A stretch of DNA of 64,000 bases. It comes from [Clostridium] symbiosum. Its GTDB lineage: Bacteria; Bacillota; Clostridia; Lachnospirales; Lachnospiraceae. The translations under genes were made by a program, and so were the position numbers. The stretch spans positions 32,438 to 96,437 of the forward strand of contig JAETSN010000029.1 of the NCBI GenBank assembly GCA_021769625.1, read 5' to 3'. How positions within the stretch are numbered: position 1 is the stretch's first letter; each line of letters starts with the position of its first letter. The notes under the pieces are model-generated. The model was not told the origin of the DNA. It did not search any database and saw only the letters and a program-made list of their open reading frames with translations. Shown in pieces: positions 1-8,056 of this stretch.

Positions 1-1167
1 CGTCTTGCACATGCCGGAGAGCTTATCCGCCACTTTCTTTGTGATATAATCGGAAATTTTCTTCACAAAGCCGTCATTCTGCAGCGCGCTCCTCGAAACG
101 TTCAGCGGCAGGTCCGGACAGTCGATCACGCCCTTTAACAGGAGCAGGAATTCCGGGATGACCTCCTTGATATTATCCGCGATAAACACCTGATTATTAT
201 ATAATTTGATCTTTCCTTCGATGGACTCATACTCCAGATTGATCTTCGGGAAGTACAGGATGCCCTTTAAGTTGAACGGATAATCCATATTCAGATGGAT
301 CCAGAACAGCGGCTCCTTGTAATCCTGAAATACCTTCCGGTAAAACTCCAGATATTCCTCCTTTGTGCACTCGTTGGGATGCTTTGCCCAGAGGGGATGC
401 GTATCGTTTAAAAGCTGCGGACGCCTCTTTATTTTCAGGCGCTGCTTATCCTCTTCTTTCTCCTTCGGCAGCTCCTCCACCACCACATCATCATCCAGCT
501 TCTCATCCGCGTCGATGGTCTGCGTCTCATCGCTCTCCTCTTTGGAGAGGTAGATCTCCGTAGGCATAAAGGAACAGTATTTCTGTACAACGCTTCTCGC
601 CTCATACTCGTTGCAGTATTTCAGGCAATCTTCATTCAAAAACAAGGTGACTGTCGTGCCGACTTCCGCCTTATCCCCTTTATCCATGGAGAACTCCGTA
701 CCGCCGTCGCACTCCCAGTGCACCGGCTCCGCCCCCTCTTTCCATGACAGGGAATCGATATGCACTTCATCCGCCACCATAAATGCGGAATAGAAGCCCA
801 GGCCGAAATGTCCGATGATCTGATCTTCGTTGGTCTTATCCTTGTACTGGGCGATGAAATCCGTAGCGCCGGAAAATGCGATCTGGTTGATATACTCTTC
901 CACTTCGTCCGCCGTCATACCGATACCGTTATCGGTGATCTTGATCGTCTTTTTCTCGGGATGGATCTGTACGTCGATCCTCGCCTTGAAATCATCCGGC
1001 AGGGTATATTCCCCCATCATATCCAGCTTCTTTAATTTTGTGATCGCATCACATCCGTTGGAGATCAGTTCCCGATAGAAAATATCCTGATCGGAATACA
1101 ACCACTTCTTAATAATAGGAAAAATATTATCGCTGTTGATTGATAAGTTCCCGCTTTTTGCTGCCAT
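1..1167 (-). CDS. htpG: Hsp90-family molecular chaperone HtpG (3' end outside window)
   Basis: ATP-dependent cytosolic chaperone. 389 N-terminal residues are visible and the frame is open to the left edge, so about the last third is missing. The GHKL ATPase fold is clear: ELISNGCDA (about residues 33-41, carrying the catalytic Glu and Mg-binding Asn), DNGIGM (79-84) and a glycine-rich GLGFYSAF lid segment near 120. An acidic charged linker around residues 210-235 precedes the middle domain, as in other HtpG proteins. The start ATG follows a GAAGGAGTG ribosome site. A promoter and a perfect CIRCE box lie upstream, so HrcA-controlled heat-shock expression is inferred. Family identity is secure. 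Confidence 0.96.
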   Translation of the reverse strand, partial: MAAKSGNLSINSDNIFPIIKKWLYSDQDIFYRELISNGCDAITKLKKLDMMGEYTLPDDFKARIDVQIHPEKKTIKITDNGIGMTADEVEEYINQIAFSGATDFIAQYKDKTNEDQIIGHFGLGFYSAFMVADEVHIDSLSWKEGAEPVHWECDGGTEFSMDKGDKAEVGTTVTLFLNEDCLKYCNEYEARSVVQKYCSFMPTEIYLSKEESDETQTIDADEKLDDDVVVEELPKEKEEDKQRLKIKRRPQLLNDTHPLWAKHPNECTKEEYLEFYRKVFQDYKEPLFWIHLNMDYPFNLKGILYFPKINLEYESIEGKIKLYNNQVFIADNIKEVIPEFLLLLKGVIDCPDLPLNVSRSALQNDGFVKKISDYITKKVADKLSGMCKT

Positions 1168-1215
1168 TTCTCTTCACTCCTTCTTTCATTTCTTTCTGAT
1201 CTATTATCCGATGCC

Positions 1216-1301
1216 AGAAGAACGCACTTTTGCGCTCTTTTGTGCGAAACTTAGAATTTCTTAGCCTGCGTACTTTGCAGGCTTAGCAATTCTTTTCGCA
1301 C
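1216..1301 (-). repeat. Two-hairpin element, copy A, in the htpG leader
   Basis: Two adjacent inverted repeats between the htpG promoter and start codon. Hairpin 1 (1242-1301) has outer arms GTGCGAA/TTCGCAC and a long inner stem around loop GTACTTT. Hairpin 2 is 1218-1239 (AAGAACGC with GCGCTCTT). A second copy with compensatory changes lies at 18172-18258 upstream of nagA. With transcription starting near 1306, hairpin 1 would form the 5' end of the htpG mRNA. It may be an RNA structure or a mobile palindromic unit; sequence alone does not decide. Confidence 0.75.
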
Positions 1302-1312
1302 TGTTATTGTCA

Positions 1313-1341
1313 AGTTTATATCTCTCTTTGAAACAAGTCAA
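1313..1341 (-). promoter_or_regulatory. htpG promoter (sigma-A type)
   Basis: On the minus strand TTGACT (1336-1341) and TAAACT (1313-1318) are separated by exactly 17 bp. It lies between the CIRCE box and htpG, giving a leader of about 140 nt. Confidence 0.8.
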
Positions 1342-1348
1342 GAGAAAA

Positions 1349-1375
1349 TTAGCACTCATTCGAGATGAGTGCTAA
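1349..1375. promoter_or_regulatory. CIRCE operator (HrcA binding site)
   Basis: Perfect TTAGCACTC / GAGTGCTAA inverted repeat with a 9-bp spacer, which is the canonical CIRCE consensus. It ends 7 bp upstream of the htpG -35 box rather than overlapping the start of transcription. HrcA repression of htpG is inferred from known CIRCE biology. Confidence 0.95.
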
Positions 1376-1438
1376 TAATTTTTCGGAAACCCTCGATTTT
1401 TCGGGCTTTTCAGCATTTCTTAAATTTTTCTAAAATCA

Positions 1439-2488
1439 CTATCCATAGTATTCGGCAAATACTTCAAAAAAGCTTGACGTGGTAATTTCGCTGTCATGGA
1501 GCAGACTGATCTCTTCCCAGAGCCCCTCGTTCATATGGCGGGTGAGCGTCTGTACATAGGAATCATATTCTTTGCTGAAGGCTTCCTTCCGCCTCTCATC
1601 AACGATCCTGATCTTATTCATATCGGTTTCTTCCCGGTTCAATGTACTGATGCACTTCAGGATATAATATCCCTCCTCCGTCTCGATCACGCCGCTGACT
1701 TCCTCGTTGCCGAGCTCAAAGGCCGCCTCCTCGTAGGCTTCCTCCACATCGCCTTTCCCGATAAAAACCGTACTTTCCGGCGCCTCATTGTATCTGCTCG
1801 CCACCACATCAAAATCTTCACCGGCTTCAATGCGCCGCAGGGCCTCCACGGCCCTGGCATAGGCGTAACTCTTCTCCTGTTCCGTGTAAGGCTCGATATT
1901 GCCGGCCCTGTCCTTTGTCCCCGTCCGCACCAGGATCTGCTGGAGTGTCACGGTTCTCGCCTCGTCATCGCTGATCTCGGGATTTACATCCTGTATCATA
2001 TAATCATACACTTTGTCCGCCATGGCATACTCCCGATATAGCTGCCGTATCGTATCGAGTGTCACATCCAGCTGCTCTTTTTCCGTCTCCGACAGCGAAT
2101 CAAAGTAGGCCTTCCCCGCTTCCTCCACGGCTTTTGTTTCCGCTTCATCCAGTGAAAGTCCGTAATTATCCGCCATCAGGTTCATGGTTTTGATCTGCGC
2201 CAGCTCCGCTAATACCGATTCCTTCACACTCTCTTCTATCGTCACACCGTCCTGCTCCTGCTGCCAGATTCCCGTACCGTATACCTGTTCATACTGATTC
2301 TGCAAATTTGTCAGGTATACCATCACTTCCTTCTTATAACAGGAAGCCGTCTCGATCCGAAATACCTCGTCCTTAGTAAAACCGGTGGTCAGCACGATCT
2401 TCGTATCCCTGTTGATGCCCCCGCAGCCGGCCAGACACAGCGCAGCAAGAAAGCCTGCCGCAAGAGCCGCTATTCTTCTATGCTTCAT
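1439..2488 (-). CDS. PrsA/SurA-type peptidyl-prolyl isomerase lipoprotein
   Basis: Extracytoplasmic foldase that should help secreted proteins fold at the outer membrane face. A lipoprotein signal peptide is visible (basic MKHRR, hydrophobic stretch, lipobox LAGC with Cys about residue 22). A helical SurA-like N-terminal domain follows, then a PpiC/parvulin domain at about residues 175-285 (QQILVRT ... VASRYNE ... EGYYILKCIS). An in-frame ATG at 2506 would add six residues; 2488 is preferred because it starts the signal peptide directly. Either start overlaps the 3' end of folA, suggesting translational coupling. Which secreted clients it serves cannot be read from sequence. Confidence 0.85.
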   Translation of the reverse strand: MKHRRIAALAAGFLAALCLAGCGGINRDTKIVLTTGFTKDEVFRIETASCYKKEVMVYLTNLQNQYEQVYGTGIWQQEQDGVTIEESVKESVLAELAQIKTMNLMADNYGLSLDEAETKAVEEAGKAYFDSLSETEKEQLDVTLDTIRQLYREYAMADKVYDYMIQDVNPEISDDEARTVTLQQILVRTGTKDRAGNIEPYTEQEKSYAYARAVEALRRIEAGEDFDVVASRYNEAPESTVFIGKGDVEEAYEEAAFELGNEEVSGVIETEEGYYILKCISTLNREETDMNKIRIVDERRKEAFSKEYDSYVQTLTRHMNEGLWEEISLLHDSEITTSSFFEVFAEYYG

Positions 2489-2981
2489 GTTTCTGTTTTC
2501 TTTCATATTTCACAAAATGATAGGTGATATCAAAATAAACCTGTTCTTCGCTGTCCGCCGTGATCTCCCATTCCTCGTCCTTATCCAGATCCGGACAGTA
2601 GGCATCCGCCGCATAGACCCTGTCGATCTTTGTCACATGGGCTGTGTCGCAGTAGGGGAGGAGCTGCCTGTAAATGCTTTCCCCGCCGATCACATAGATA
2701 TCCTCCTGCGCGTATTTTTCACATTCTCTCAGCAGCTCTTCTATGCTGTGCACTACAACGGCACCCTTTACCTGATAGTCCGGTTTTCTCGACAGGATGA
2801 TGTTTGTGCGGTTTTTCAGGGGTTGTTTTCCCGGGAAAGTCTCCATGGTCTTTCTTCCGAGTATGACTACTTTTCCGGTGGTTTCCTGCTGGAACATTTT
2901 ATGATCGTTGGGGATACGGACAAGGAGGTTGTCCTTGTTGCCGATGGCCCAGTTCTGGTCTACAGCGACGATTAAGTTCAT
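2478..2981 (-). CDS. folA: Dihydrofolate reductase
   Basis: Reduces dihydrofolate to tetrahydrofolate with NADPH, regenerating the cofactor consumed by thymidylate synthase, whose gene is the next one upstream. At 167 residues it has normal family length. Visible motifs: N-terminal LIVAVDQNWAIG, the IPNDHKMFQQET substrate-binding helix with the catalytic acid, VVILGRKTMETFP and the cofactor-binding YVIGGESIYRQLLP. Ribosome site AAAGGA. Its end overlaps the downstream foldase lipoprotein gene. The 157 bp separating it from thyA contain no gene. Confidence 0.97.
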   Translation of the reverse strand: MNLIVAVDQNWAIGNKDNLLVRIPNDHKMFQQETTGKVVILGRKTMETFPGKQPLKNRTNIILSRKPDYQVKGAVVVHSIEELLRECEKYAQEDIYVIGGESIYRQLLPYCDTAHVTKIDRVYAADAYCPDLDKDEEWEITADSEEQVYFDITYHFVKYERKQKHEA

Positions 2982-3138
2982 GGGGGTGGTTTCCTTTCAT
3001 TGGTGGTGGCGCGGGCTGCGGAACATATCCGGGGGACAGGGGCGGAGTTGCAAACGTAAGATTTTCTAAATGTTCCGCCGCCCGCTCTACATTATGGTGA
3101 AATCTACTCGATATATGCTTTCATCCACATAGTCCGCC

Positions 3139-3987
3139 TCAGATTGCTACAGGTATATTTTCGATCTGGGGCTCAGTCACATAGTTGTCTACCCGCACAT
3201 CGTTTCTGGTGAATGCGTAGAAGTCATGGATCTCCGGATTCAGCCAGAAAGTCGGAGCTTCGTGGGCAGGACGCGTGATCAGTTCCTTTACGATCGGGAT
3301 ATGCCGGTCGTATATGTGGGCGTCCGCTATGACGTGCACCAGCTCGCCCGGGTTCATATCGCAGACCTGCGCCAGCATGTGTACTAAAACGGCGTACTGG
3401 ACCACATTCCAGTTGTTGGCGGTCAGCACATCCTGAGAACGTTGGTTTAATATGGCGTTCAGAGTCAGTTTTTCCCCGCCCTCTTTCTGCGTGACGTTAA
3501 ATGTCATGGAGTAAGCGCAGGGATAGAGATTCATCTCATGCAGATCCTGATGCACATAGAGGTTTGTCATGATGCGGCGGCTGAAGGGATTGTTCTTCAG
3601 ATCATATATGACTCTGTCGATCTGGTCCATCATGCCCTCTTTGTACTGATGCTTTACGCCCATCTGATAACCGTAGGCCTTTCCGATGGAACCGTCCTCA
3701 TCCGCCCAGGCATCCCAGATATGGCTGTGCAGATCATGGATATTGTTGGATTTTTTCTGCCAGATCCAGAGCATCTCGTCCGTGGCGCTCTTTAACGCCG
3801 TTCTCCGCAACGTCAGGATCGGGAACTCCTTCGACAAGTCATAACGGTTCACCACGCCGAATTTCTTTATCGTATAAGCCGGCGTCCCGTCCTCCCAATG
3901 GGGCCTGACCTTCTCCCCCTCAGTGCTCGTCCCGTTCTCCAGTATATCCTTACACATATCTATAAATATCCTGTCTGCTGCGCTCAT
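3139..3987 (-). CDS. thyA: Thymidylate synthase
   Basis: Makes dTMP from dUMP using methylenetetrahydrofolate, producing the dihydrofolate that FolA recycles. 282 residues. The nucleophilic Cys is at about 157 in NLYPCAYSM; SRRIM (136-140) and QRSQD (182-186) supply phosphate and dUMP contacts. The TANNWNVVQYAVL segment resembles the Bacillus/phage phi3T ThyA lineage rather than the E. coli form, an assignment made from memory of those families. thyA and folA adjacency is a standard deoxynucleotide pairing. Confidence 0.97.
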   Translation of the reverse strand: MSAADRIFIDMCKDILENGTSTEGEKVRPHWEDGTPAYTIKKFGVVNRYDLSKEFPILTLRRTALKSATDEMLWIWQKKSNNIHDLHSHIWDAWADEDGSIGKAYGYQMGVKHQYKEGMMDQIDRVIYDLKNNPFSRRIMTNLYVHQDLHEMNLYPCAYSMTFNVTQKEGGEKLTLNAILNQRSQDVLTANNWNVVQYAVLVHMLAQVCDMNPGELVHVIADAHIYDRHIPIVKELITRPAHEAPTFWLNPEIHDFYAFTRNDVRVDNYVTEPQIENIPVAI

Positions 3988-4142
3988 CCTGCCTCCTGCT
4001 TCTATATCCTATCTTCTATTTTTATATCCCGATATCCAACTTTTCCCTATTCAACCAATGTCCAGCCATGAGGAAAACATCCCATACCCCCGCAAAACGT
4101 CGCCACTTAATGACAATGCCATTTAGTCAACACCTTTAACCA

Positions 4143-4197
4143 GCCGAGAGGAAAATAGAATCCTCATGGCGACGGAGGATTCTATTTTCCTCTCGGC
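4143..4197. repeat. Dispersed palindrome family, copy 1 (short loop)
   Basis: Perfect inverted repeat with 23-bp arms (4143-4165 and 4175-4197) around a 9-nt loop ATGGCGACG. Flanks read ACCA on the left and GTCCGGCT on the right, as in the copies at 13849-13937 and 20404-20591. The arms differ in sequence from those copies but stay perfectly paired. A degenerate half copy (CCAGCCATGAGGAAAA) lies near 4055-4072. Confidence 0.9.
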
Positions 4198-4222
4198 GTC
4201 CGGCTCAACTCAATCCCAAAAT

Positions 4223-5821
4223 CTACCGATCATACTTATCACAGAGCGAATTGATCTGGTCCGCGAATTTAGACAGCTCTTTGTTCGTACCGCCGCGGTT
4301 CTTCTCGATGACCGCCATAAGCCTCCTGCCCGCTGCCACCAGCCTGTTGAATACATCCGAAACAATAGATACTTTTTTCTTAACAGGTACAGGTGAAGCC
4401 TCAAAGAGCAGTTTGTCGGCGGCAAGGTCAAATTCTGTCCCGCTGTAGGGCGCATATGTATGATGCCCGTATTCCACTTTCAGACACTCCGCAAAGTCCT
4501 TACAGACGGAATCCTCACCATGAACGATGAATACTCTTCTGGGTTTCTCCTTAAATCCTTCAATCCATGCGATCAGCCCGTTCTTATCCGCATGTCCCGA
4601 CATCCCCACCAGCGTTTTGATCTGGGCGCGCACCGCTACGCTCTCACCAAAGAGTTTTACCATTTCCGCCCCTTCTATGATCGCCCGCCCAAGCGTCCCT
4701 ATCGCCTGATATCCCACAAACAAAACCGTACATTCTTCCCGCCACAGGTTATGTTTTAAATGATGGCGGATACGTCCCGCCTCACACATGCCGGAAGCCG
4801 AAATGATCACTTTCGGTTCGCTGTCAAAGTTGATCATCTTGGATTCTTCGCTGGTAATGGAACGCTTCAGGCCCGGGAAGGAGATCGGGTTAATGCCCTG
4901 GTGTACCAGTTCCATAGCCTCCTCATCAAAACAGGATTCAATATTCCTGTTAAAGATCTCCGTCGCATCCACGGCAAGGGGGCTGTCCACATATACCGGG
5001 AAGTTCGGATGATTTTTTATCATATTATCCGCTTTGATCTGTCTGATGAAATAAAGCATTTCCTGCGCTCTGCCCACCGCAAAAGAAGGGATCACCACAT
5101 TGCCGCCCCTGTCAAAGGTCTCCTGAATGATCTGTGCGAGCTCGCCCACATAATCCGGTTTCGTGTCTGAATGGAGCCTGTTGCCGTAGGTGGATTCCAT
5201 CACCACATAATCCGCCTCCTCCGTATAAGCCGGATCGCAGATCAGAGGCTGATCCAGATTCCCGATATCGCCGGAAAAGACGATCTTCTTTGAAACATTC
5301 CCCTCCGTCAGCCAGACTTCAATGCTGGCGGATCCGAGCAGATGCCCGATATCCGTAAACCGGATCTCTATCCCCTCGCAAAGCTCCACTTTCTGTCCGT
5401 AGGCACAGGGAACCAGACATCGGATCGCGCCGTCCGCATCCTCCATTGTATAGGCAGGCTCCACTGCCTCCAGATGAGAACTTCTCTTTGCTTTTCTGTT
5501 TTTCCATTCTGCTTCCTGCTGCTGAATGTGGGCACAGTCACGAAGCATAATGCCGCACAGGTCTGCCGTCGCTTCCGTCGTAAAGATCCTTCCCCTGAAT
5601 CCTTTGGCGTACAGTGCAGGCAGCATACCCGAATGGTCGATGTGGGCATGCGTCAGCAGCACATAATCGATCAGCGACTCCTGCACCGGCAGCTCCGCAT
5701 TCTCAAAAACATTTACCCCCTGTTCCATACCATAGTCAACCAGGATCCGTTTCCCACAGGCTTCCAGATAATGACAGCTCCCAGTCACTTCATGATCCGC
5801 CCCAATAAACATTAGTTTCAT
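4223..5821 (-). CDS. MBL-fold beta-CASP hydrolase (CPSF/RNA-specificity type)
   Basis: Predicted zinc-dependent cytosolic ribonuclease of the metallo-beta-lactamase / beta-CASP / RMMBL architecture. Residues 58-63 are HAHIDH, the metal-binding motif. Further metal ligands appear as DIGHLLGSA and FSGDIGN, followed by the beta-CASP region (IPSFAVGRAQEML, then ISASGMCEAGRIRHHL) and a C-terminal VHGEDSVC segment. The ATG at 5821 is chosen because AGGAGG lies just upstream; an ATG 33 bp further out lacks a good site. 532 residues. RNA as substrate follows from the family; a specific target is not visible. Confidence 0.9.
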   Translation of the reverse strand: MKLMFIGADHEVTGSCHYLEACGKRILVDYGMEQGVNVFENAELPVQESLIDYVLLTHAHIDHSGMLPALYAKGFRGRIFTTEATADLCGIMLRDCAHIQQQEAEWKNRKAKRSSHLEAVEPAYTMEDADGAIRCLVPCAYGQKVELCEGIEIRFTDIGHLLGSASIEVWLTEGNVSKKIVFSGDIGNLDQPLICDPAYTEEADYVVMESTYGNRLHSDTKPDYVGELAQIIQETFDRGGNVVIPSFAVGRAQEMLYFIRQIKADNMIKNHPNFPVYVDSPLAVDATEIFNRNIESCFDEEAMELVHQGINPISFPGLKRSITSEESKMINFDSEPKVIISASGMCEAGRIRHHLKHNLWREECTVLFVGYQAIGTLGRAIIEGAEMVKLFGESVAVRAQIKTLVGMSGHADKNGLIAWIEGFKEKPRRVFIVHGEDSVCKDFAECLKVEYGHHTYAPYSGTEFDLAADKLLFEASPVPVKKKVSIVSDVFNRLVAAGRRLMAVIEKNRGGTNKELSKFADQINSLCDKYDR

Positions 5822-5898
5822 GCCTCTACCTCCTGTCTTTTTATCATTATGCATAACCCCGTCGTTTGTCCGGCTTGTTTTTCCCCTGCGGTTATTAT

Positions 5899-5956
5899 AT
5901 CATGAATCTGCGATTCATGATCGGCATTCGCCGCTCGCCGAATGAGTAAACTCATT
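5899..5956. repeat. Cluster of three small hairpins
   Basis: Three consecutive inverted repeats: ATCATGAATC/GATTCATGAT (5899-5921, 3-nt loop), CATTCG/CGAATG (5925-5944), and AATGAG/CTCATT (5941-5956, TAAA loop). The last two overlap and are mutually exclusive. They lie between the 3' end of the TraX-like gene and the MBL hydrolase gene. There is no T-tract, so a simple terminator is unlikely. Confidence 0.7.
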
Positions 5957-5981
5957 CTTCTCGCTAACACTCATTATATCA

Positions 5982-6863
5982 CTAAACGGACCAGAATGCC
6001 ACCCTGATCAGCCCCAAAATCAACAAATGGAGCGGGTAAAAAAGATAGAAAAAATACTGGAATCCCTTTCCTCTTTGTTTTCTCCTTCCGTTGTAAAACA
6101 GGATCAGCAGGAAACCGCCCAGACAATAGGGCTCCCACAGAAACAGAAGGTAACCGCAGGCGCAGGTGACGATCCGCGGAACGCTTCCGTGTTCTCCCAG
6201 ATAAAACAGCAGGATCAGCAAAAAGCCGTATACACCGTAATCCACCTGTGTGACCGATGCCATCCCCGCACCTGTCAGAACAAGCCCGAGCACAGGAAGT
6301 ACAAACCCCATCGGATAGCCTGCCTCCATCCTGATCTCATAACTGTCTGACGCCCATTGACGGTTCAGGCTTTTTAAGTCCACCGAATGATTTTTCAATT
6401 TCCTGTCCGTCCGGCGCTTTCTCCGTTCTTTATTCCTTCTTAATATATCCGAGCCGCTCCTGTATGTCCCGTACAGTTTTTCCAGTCCCCAGATCGCCAA
6501 AAATCCGATACAGAATGTCCAGAAAACATTCTGGTCTTTCCAAAACAGGAATGTTCCGTGGAAAGCCATATCGTATGGAATCTCCGACAGCAGGGCAAAC
6601 AGCGCAAGACGCCTGAAATATTTCTTTCTGCTGTGCGTATGAAAAAAGCCTTCCACCAACAGAAATGCAAAAATCGGAAATGCCGTCCGCCCGATATTCC
6701 TAAATATATGATAGACCCGTTCCAAAACGGCATAATTCTCTGCCGTTGCAGCAGAAAACAGATTCCATATGATCGCCGCACCGATATGGTCGATCAGCAT
6801 CGTCACCACCGCTATCATTTTTAAAACATCACTGTCAAGAAATGTCTTCCATCTGTTTTCCAT
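5982..6863 (-). CDS. TraX-family integral membrane protein
   Basis: Polytopic membrane protein resembling the TraX family, named after the F-plasmid pilin acetylase; chromosomal homologues in Clostridia have unknown acceptors. The N-terminus has LKMIAVVTMLIDHIG followed by several hydrophobic segments (GRTAFPIFAFLLVEGFF, then FLFWKDQNVFWTFCIGFLAIWG). A basic cytoplasmic loop at about residues 130-165 (RRNKERRKRRTDRKLK) precedes further membrane segments. 293 residues. Acyltransferase activity is a family-level inference. It stands alone between a tRNA promoter region and a hairpin cluster. Confidence 0.8.
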   Translation of the reverse strand: MENRWKTFLDSDVLKMIAVVTMLIDHIGAAIIWNLFSAATAENYAVLERVYHIFRNIGRTAFPIFAFLLVEGFFHTHSRKKYFRRLALFALLSEIPYDMAFHGTFLFWKDQNVFWTFCIGFLAIWGLEKLYGTYRSGSDILRRNKERRKRRTDRKLKNHSVDLKSLNRQWASDSYEIRMEAGYPMGFVLPVLGLVLTGAGMASVTQVDYGVYGFLLILLFYLGEHGSVPRIVTCACGYLLFLWEPYCLGGFLLILFYNGRRKQRGKGFQYFFYLFYPLHLLILGLIRVAFWSV

Positions 6864-7017
6864 GATCCGTCTCCGCTTTCCGATCCCGCAGCTGCCGCAT
6901 TTTTACAGCGCGTGTTAAATCCGTTCTCCGACAGGCACGCCGTCGATATTTTCCAATGTAACAAAATAACCGGATGCTGTCAAATTCCTGCTCTCCAAAA
7001 AAAAATCAAAAAAAGTG

Positions 7018-7046
7018 TTGACAAATGTTTCCGCCTTTGATATTAT
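7018..7046 (+). promoter_or_regulatory. Promoter of tRNA-Gly
   Basis: Consensus TTGACA (7018-7023), 17-bp spacer, TATTAT (7041-7046), about 40 bp upstream of the tRNA. Near-perfect sigma-A promoter. Confidence 0.88.
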
Positions 7047-7085
7047 AAATCTTGCGTTGAGGAAATAGAAAGATAAAACGCACAA

Positions 7086-7158
7086 GCGCGAGTGGCTCAG
7101 TTGGTGGAGCACGACCTTGCCAAGGTCGGGGTCGCGGGTTCGAGTCCCGTCTCGCGCT
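7086..7158 (+). tRNA. tRNA-Gly (anticodon GCC)
   Basis: Cloverleaf is complete: acceptor GCGCGAG with CTCGCGC, D arm GGCTCAGTTGG, anticodon stem CGACC/GGTCG around loop TTGCCAA with anticodon GCC, T arm with GGTTCGAGTCC, discriminator T. No encoded CCA. Confidence 0.95.
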
Positions 7159-7171
7159 CTTTTGTGTGTAG

Positions 7172-7206
7172 TGGGAATGCCGATAAACAGGGCATTCCCA
7201 TTATTT
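7172..7206 (+). terminator. Terminator after tRNA-Gly
   Basis: Inverted repeat TGGGAATGCC/GGCATTCCCA (7172-7181, 7191-7200) followed by TTATTTTTG. Confidence 0.85.
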
Positions 7207-7277
7207 TTGTGTATCTACTAAATTGTAGACAGTTGTAGACAGTTATTCCATCATGTGCAAATTTCCCCTTTTTTAGA

Positions 7278-7306
7278 TTGAGCAGCATACACATCCATGC
7301 TATAAT
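7278..7306 (+). promoter_or_regulatory. Promoter of type I toxin locus 1
   Basis: TTGAGC (7278-7283), 17 bp, TATAAT (7301-7306) with an extended -10 TGC. It would start a toxin mRNA near 7313 with a leader of about 78 nt. Confidence 0.75.
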
Positions 7307-7359
7307 AGATTATATTCGTATAATTGAAAAGAGAGCAGGATGCGATTTTCTGACGGATC

Positions 7360-7382
7360 CCCTCCAGTCTTACGAAAGAGGG
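7360..7382 (+). promoter_or_regulatory. Leader hairpin covering the toxin ribosome site
   Basis: CCCTC (7360-7364) can pair with GAGGG (7378-7382), the core of the GAGGGTGG ribosome site of the toxin at 7391. Hiding the ribosome site in the leader is a known feature of type I toxin mRNAs. Confidence 0.6.
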
Positions 7383-7390
7383 TGGTGCTT

Positions 7391-7492
7391 ATGAACACAA
7401 TGGAAGTTTTGACTTTATTGTTAGTATTTATTGCACTTTTATCTTACATAGATAACCAACGCCTGCACGCTTTGCGGGCAGGCTTATGCTAA
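7391..7492 (+). CDS. Holin-like type I toxin peptide (locus 1)
   Basis: 33-residue peptide with one predicted membrane helix (MEVLTLLLVFIALLSYI) and a polar tail (DNQRLHALRAGLC). The pattern matches the small 'putative holin-like toxin' family of Bacillota, in which overproduced peptide damages the membrane. It is preceded by GAGGGTGGTGCTT, typical of this family, with the ribosome site sequestered in a hairpin. An opposed promoter and a shared terminator sit immediately downstream, the layout of txpA/ratA-type loci. Too short for routine gene callers. Toxicity is inferred, not seen. Confidence 0.8.
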   Translation: MNTMEVLTLLLVFIALLSYIDNQRLHALRAGLC

Positions 7493-7496
7493 TCAT

Positions 7497-7599
7497 AAAA
7501 AGAAATAGCATCCCTACCGTCCAAAGTTAGATGCTATTTCTTTTGTAATATCAATTTAACAGAGGGCAGATCGGAACTTCGTGTCCGATAAGCTTCTCC
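7497..7599 (-). ncRNA. Predicted antisense RNA antitoxin (locus 1)
   Basis: A minus-strand transcript of about 100 nt from the promoter at 7606-7634 would run into the hairpin 7501-7541 and end at the T-run read from 7497-7501. It overlaps the 3' region of the toxin mRNA, as RatA does with txpA. An internal hairpin with arms TCGGA...TCCGA (7569-7587 area) is also visible. Both ends are predicted from promoter and terminator positions only. Confidence 0.68.
7501..7541. terminator. Bidirectional terminator shared by toxin and antitoxin RNA (locus 1)
   Basis: 12-bp perfect stem (7501-7512 with 7530-7541) and a 17-nt loop, with a T-run on both strands. It would end the toxin mRNA rightward and the antisense RNA leftward, so the two RNAs share complementary terminator loops. 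Confidence 0.85.
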
Positions 7600-7605
7600 A
7601 AGTAG

Positions 7606-7634
7606 ATTATACCTTAGAGCCGCCTGATTTTCAA
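7606..7634 (-). promoter_or_regulatory. Promoter of antisense RNA (locus 1)
   Basis: Minus-strand TTGAAA (7629-7634), 17-bp spacer, perfect TATAAT (7606-7611). Stronger by consensus than the opposing toxin promoter, as expected for an antitoxin RNA. Confidence 0.82.
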
Positions 7635-7654
7635 TTGGCTCTTGTTTTGTTTAC

Positions 7655-7909
7655 TCAGTTTTTATCCCCTTCTTTCTTTTTCACCCCCTTATAAAAAATA
7701 TCCTCCCCTTCATCAAAGGTGATCTCCACTATATCACTCGCCTGACAATGCAGTATCTGGCACAGCCTGTGCAGTGTTTCTACCGTAATATTCTCGTTAT
7801 GCCTGATATTGCTCATTGTATGGCTGCTGATATTATAGTGATTGACCAAACTGTAAGTTGTCACTCCGCGTTCTTTCATTGTCCGCCAAAGAGAATCATA
7901 ATTGTACAT
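7655..7909 (-). CDS. Small XRE/Cro-type HTH regulator
   Basis: 84-residue DNA-binding protein, essentially one HTH domain: residues 16-50 contain TTYSLVNHYNISSHTMSNIRHNENIT, then a VETLHRLCQILHCQASDIVE helix pair typical of the Cro/XRE fold used in YozG-like regulators. A charged tail follows. The ribosome site AGGAGGGAGGGTG is strong. It adjoins the type I locus, but nothing shows that it regulates it. The small gene at 8057 lies divergently. Confidence 0.85.
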   Translation of the reverse strand: MYNYDSLWRTMKERGVTTYSLVNHYNISSHTMSNIRHNENITVETLHRLCQILHCQASDIVEITFDEGEDIFYKGVKKKEGDKN

Positions 7910-8056
7910 GGCACCCTCCCTCCTATATATTTATCCTTTTTCATTATGGCTGTTGATTCCCAAAATGAACATATTGTGAAAAATGAACGCATTGTGTATA
8001 GTGAATATATTAAGGATTAAAATTCTTATAGTCAAAACAGAAGGAGGAATAGCAAC

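Noticed and set aside
3988..4142. Small plus-strand frames upstream of the first palindrome
   Set aside because: No ribosome site or recognisable peptide; the segment holds only a degenerate half palindrome.
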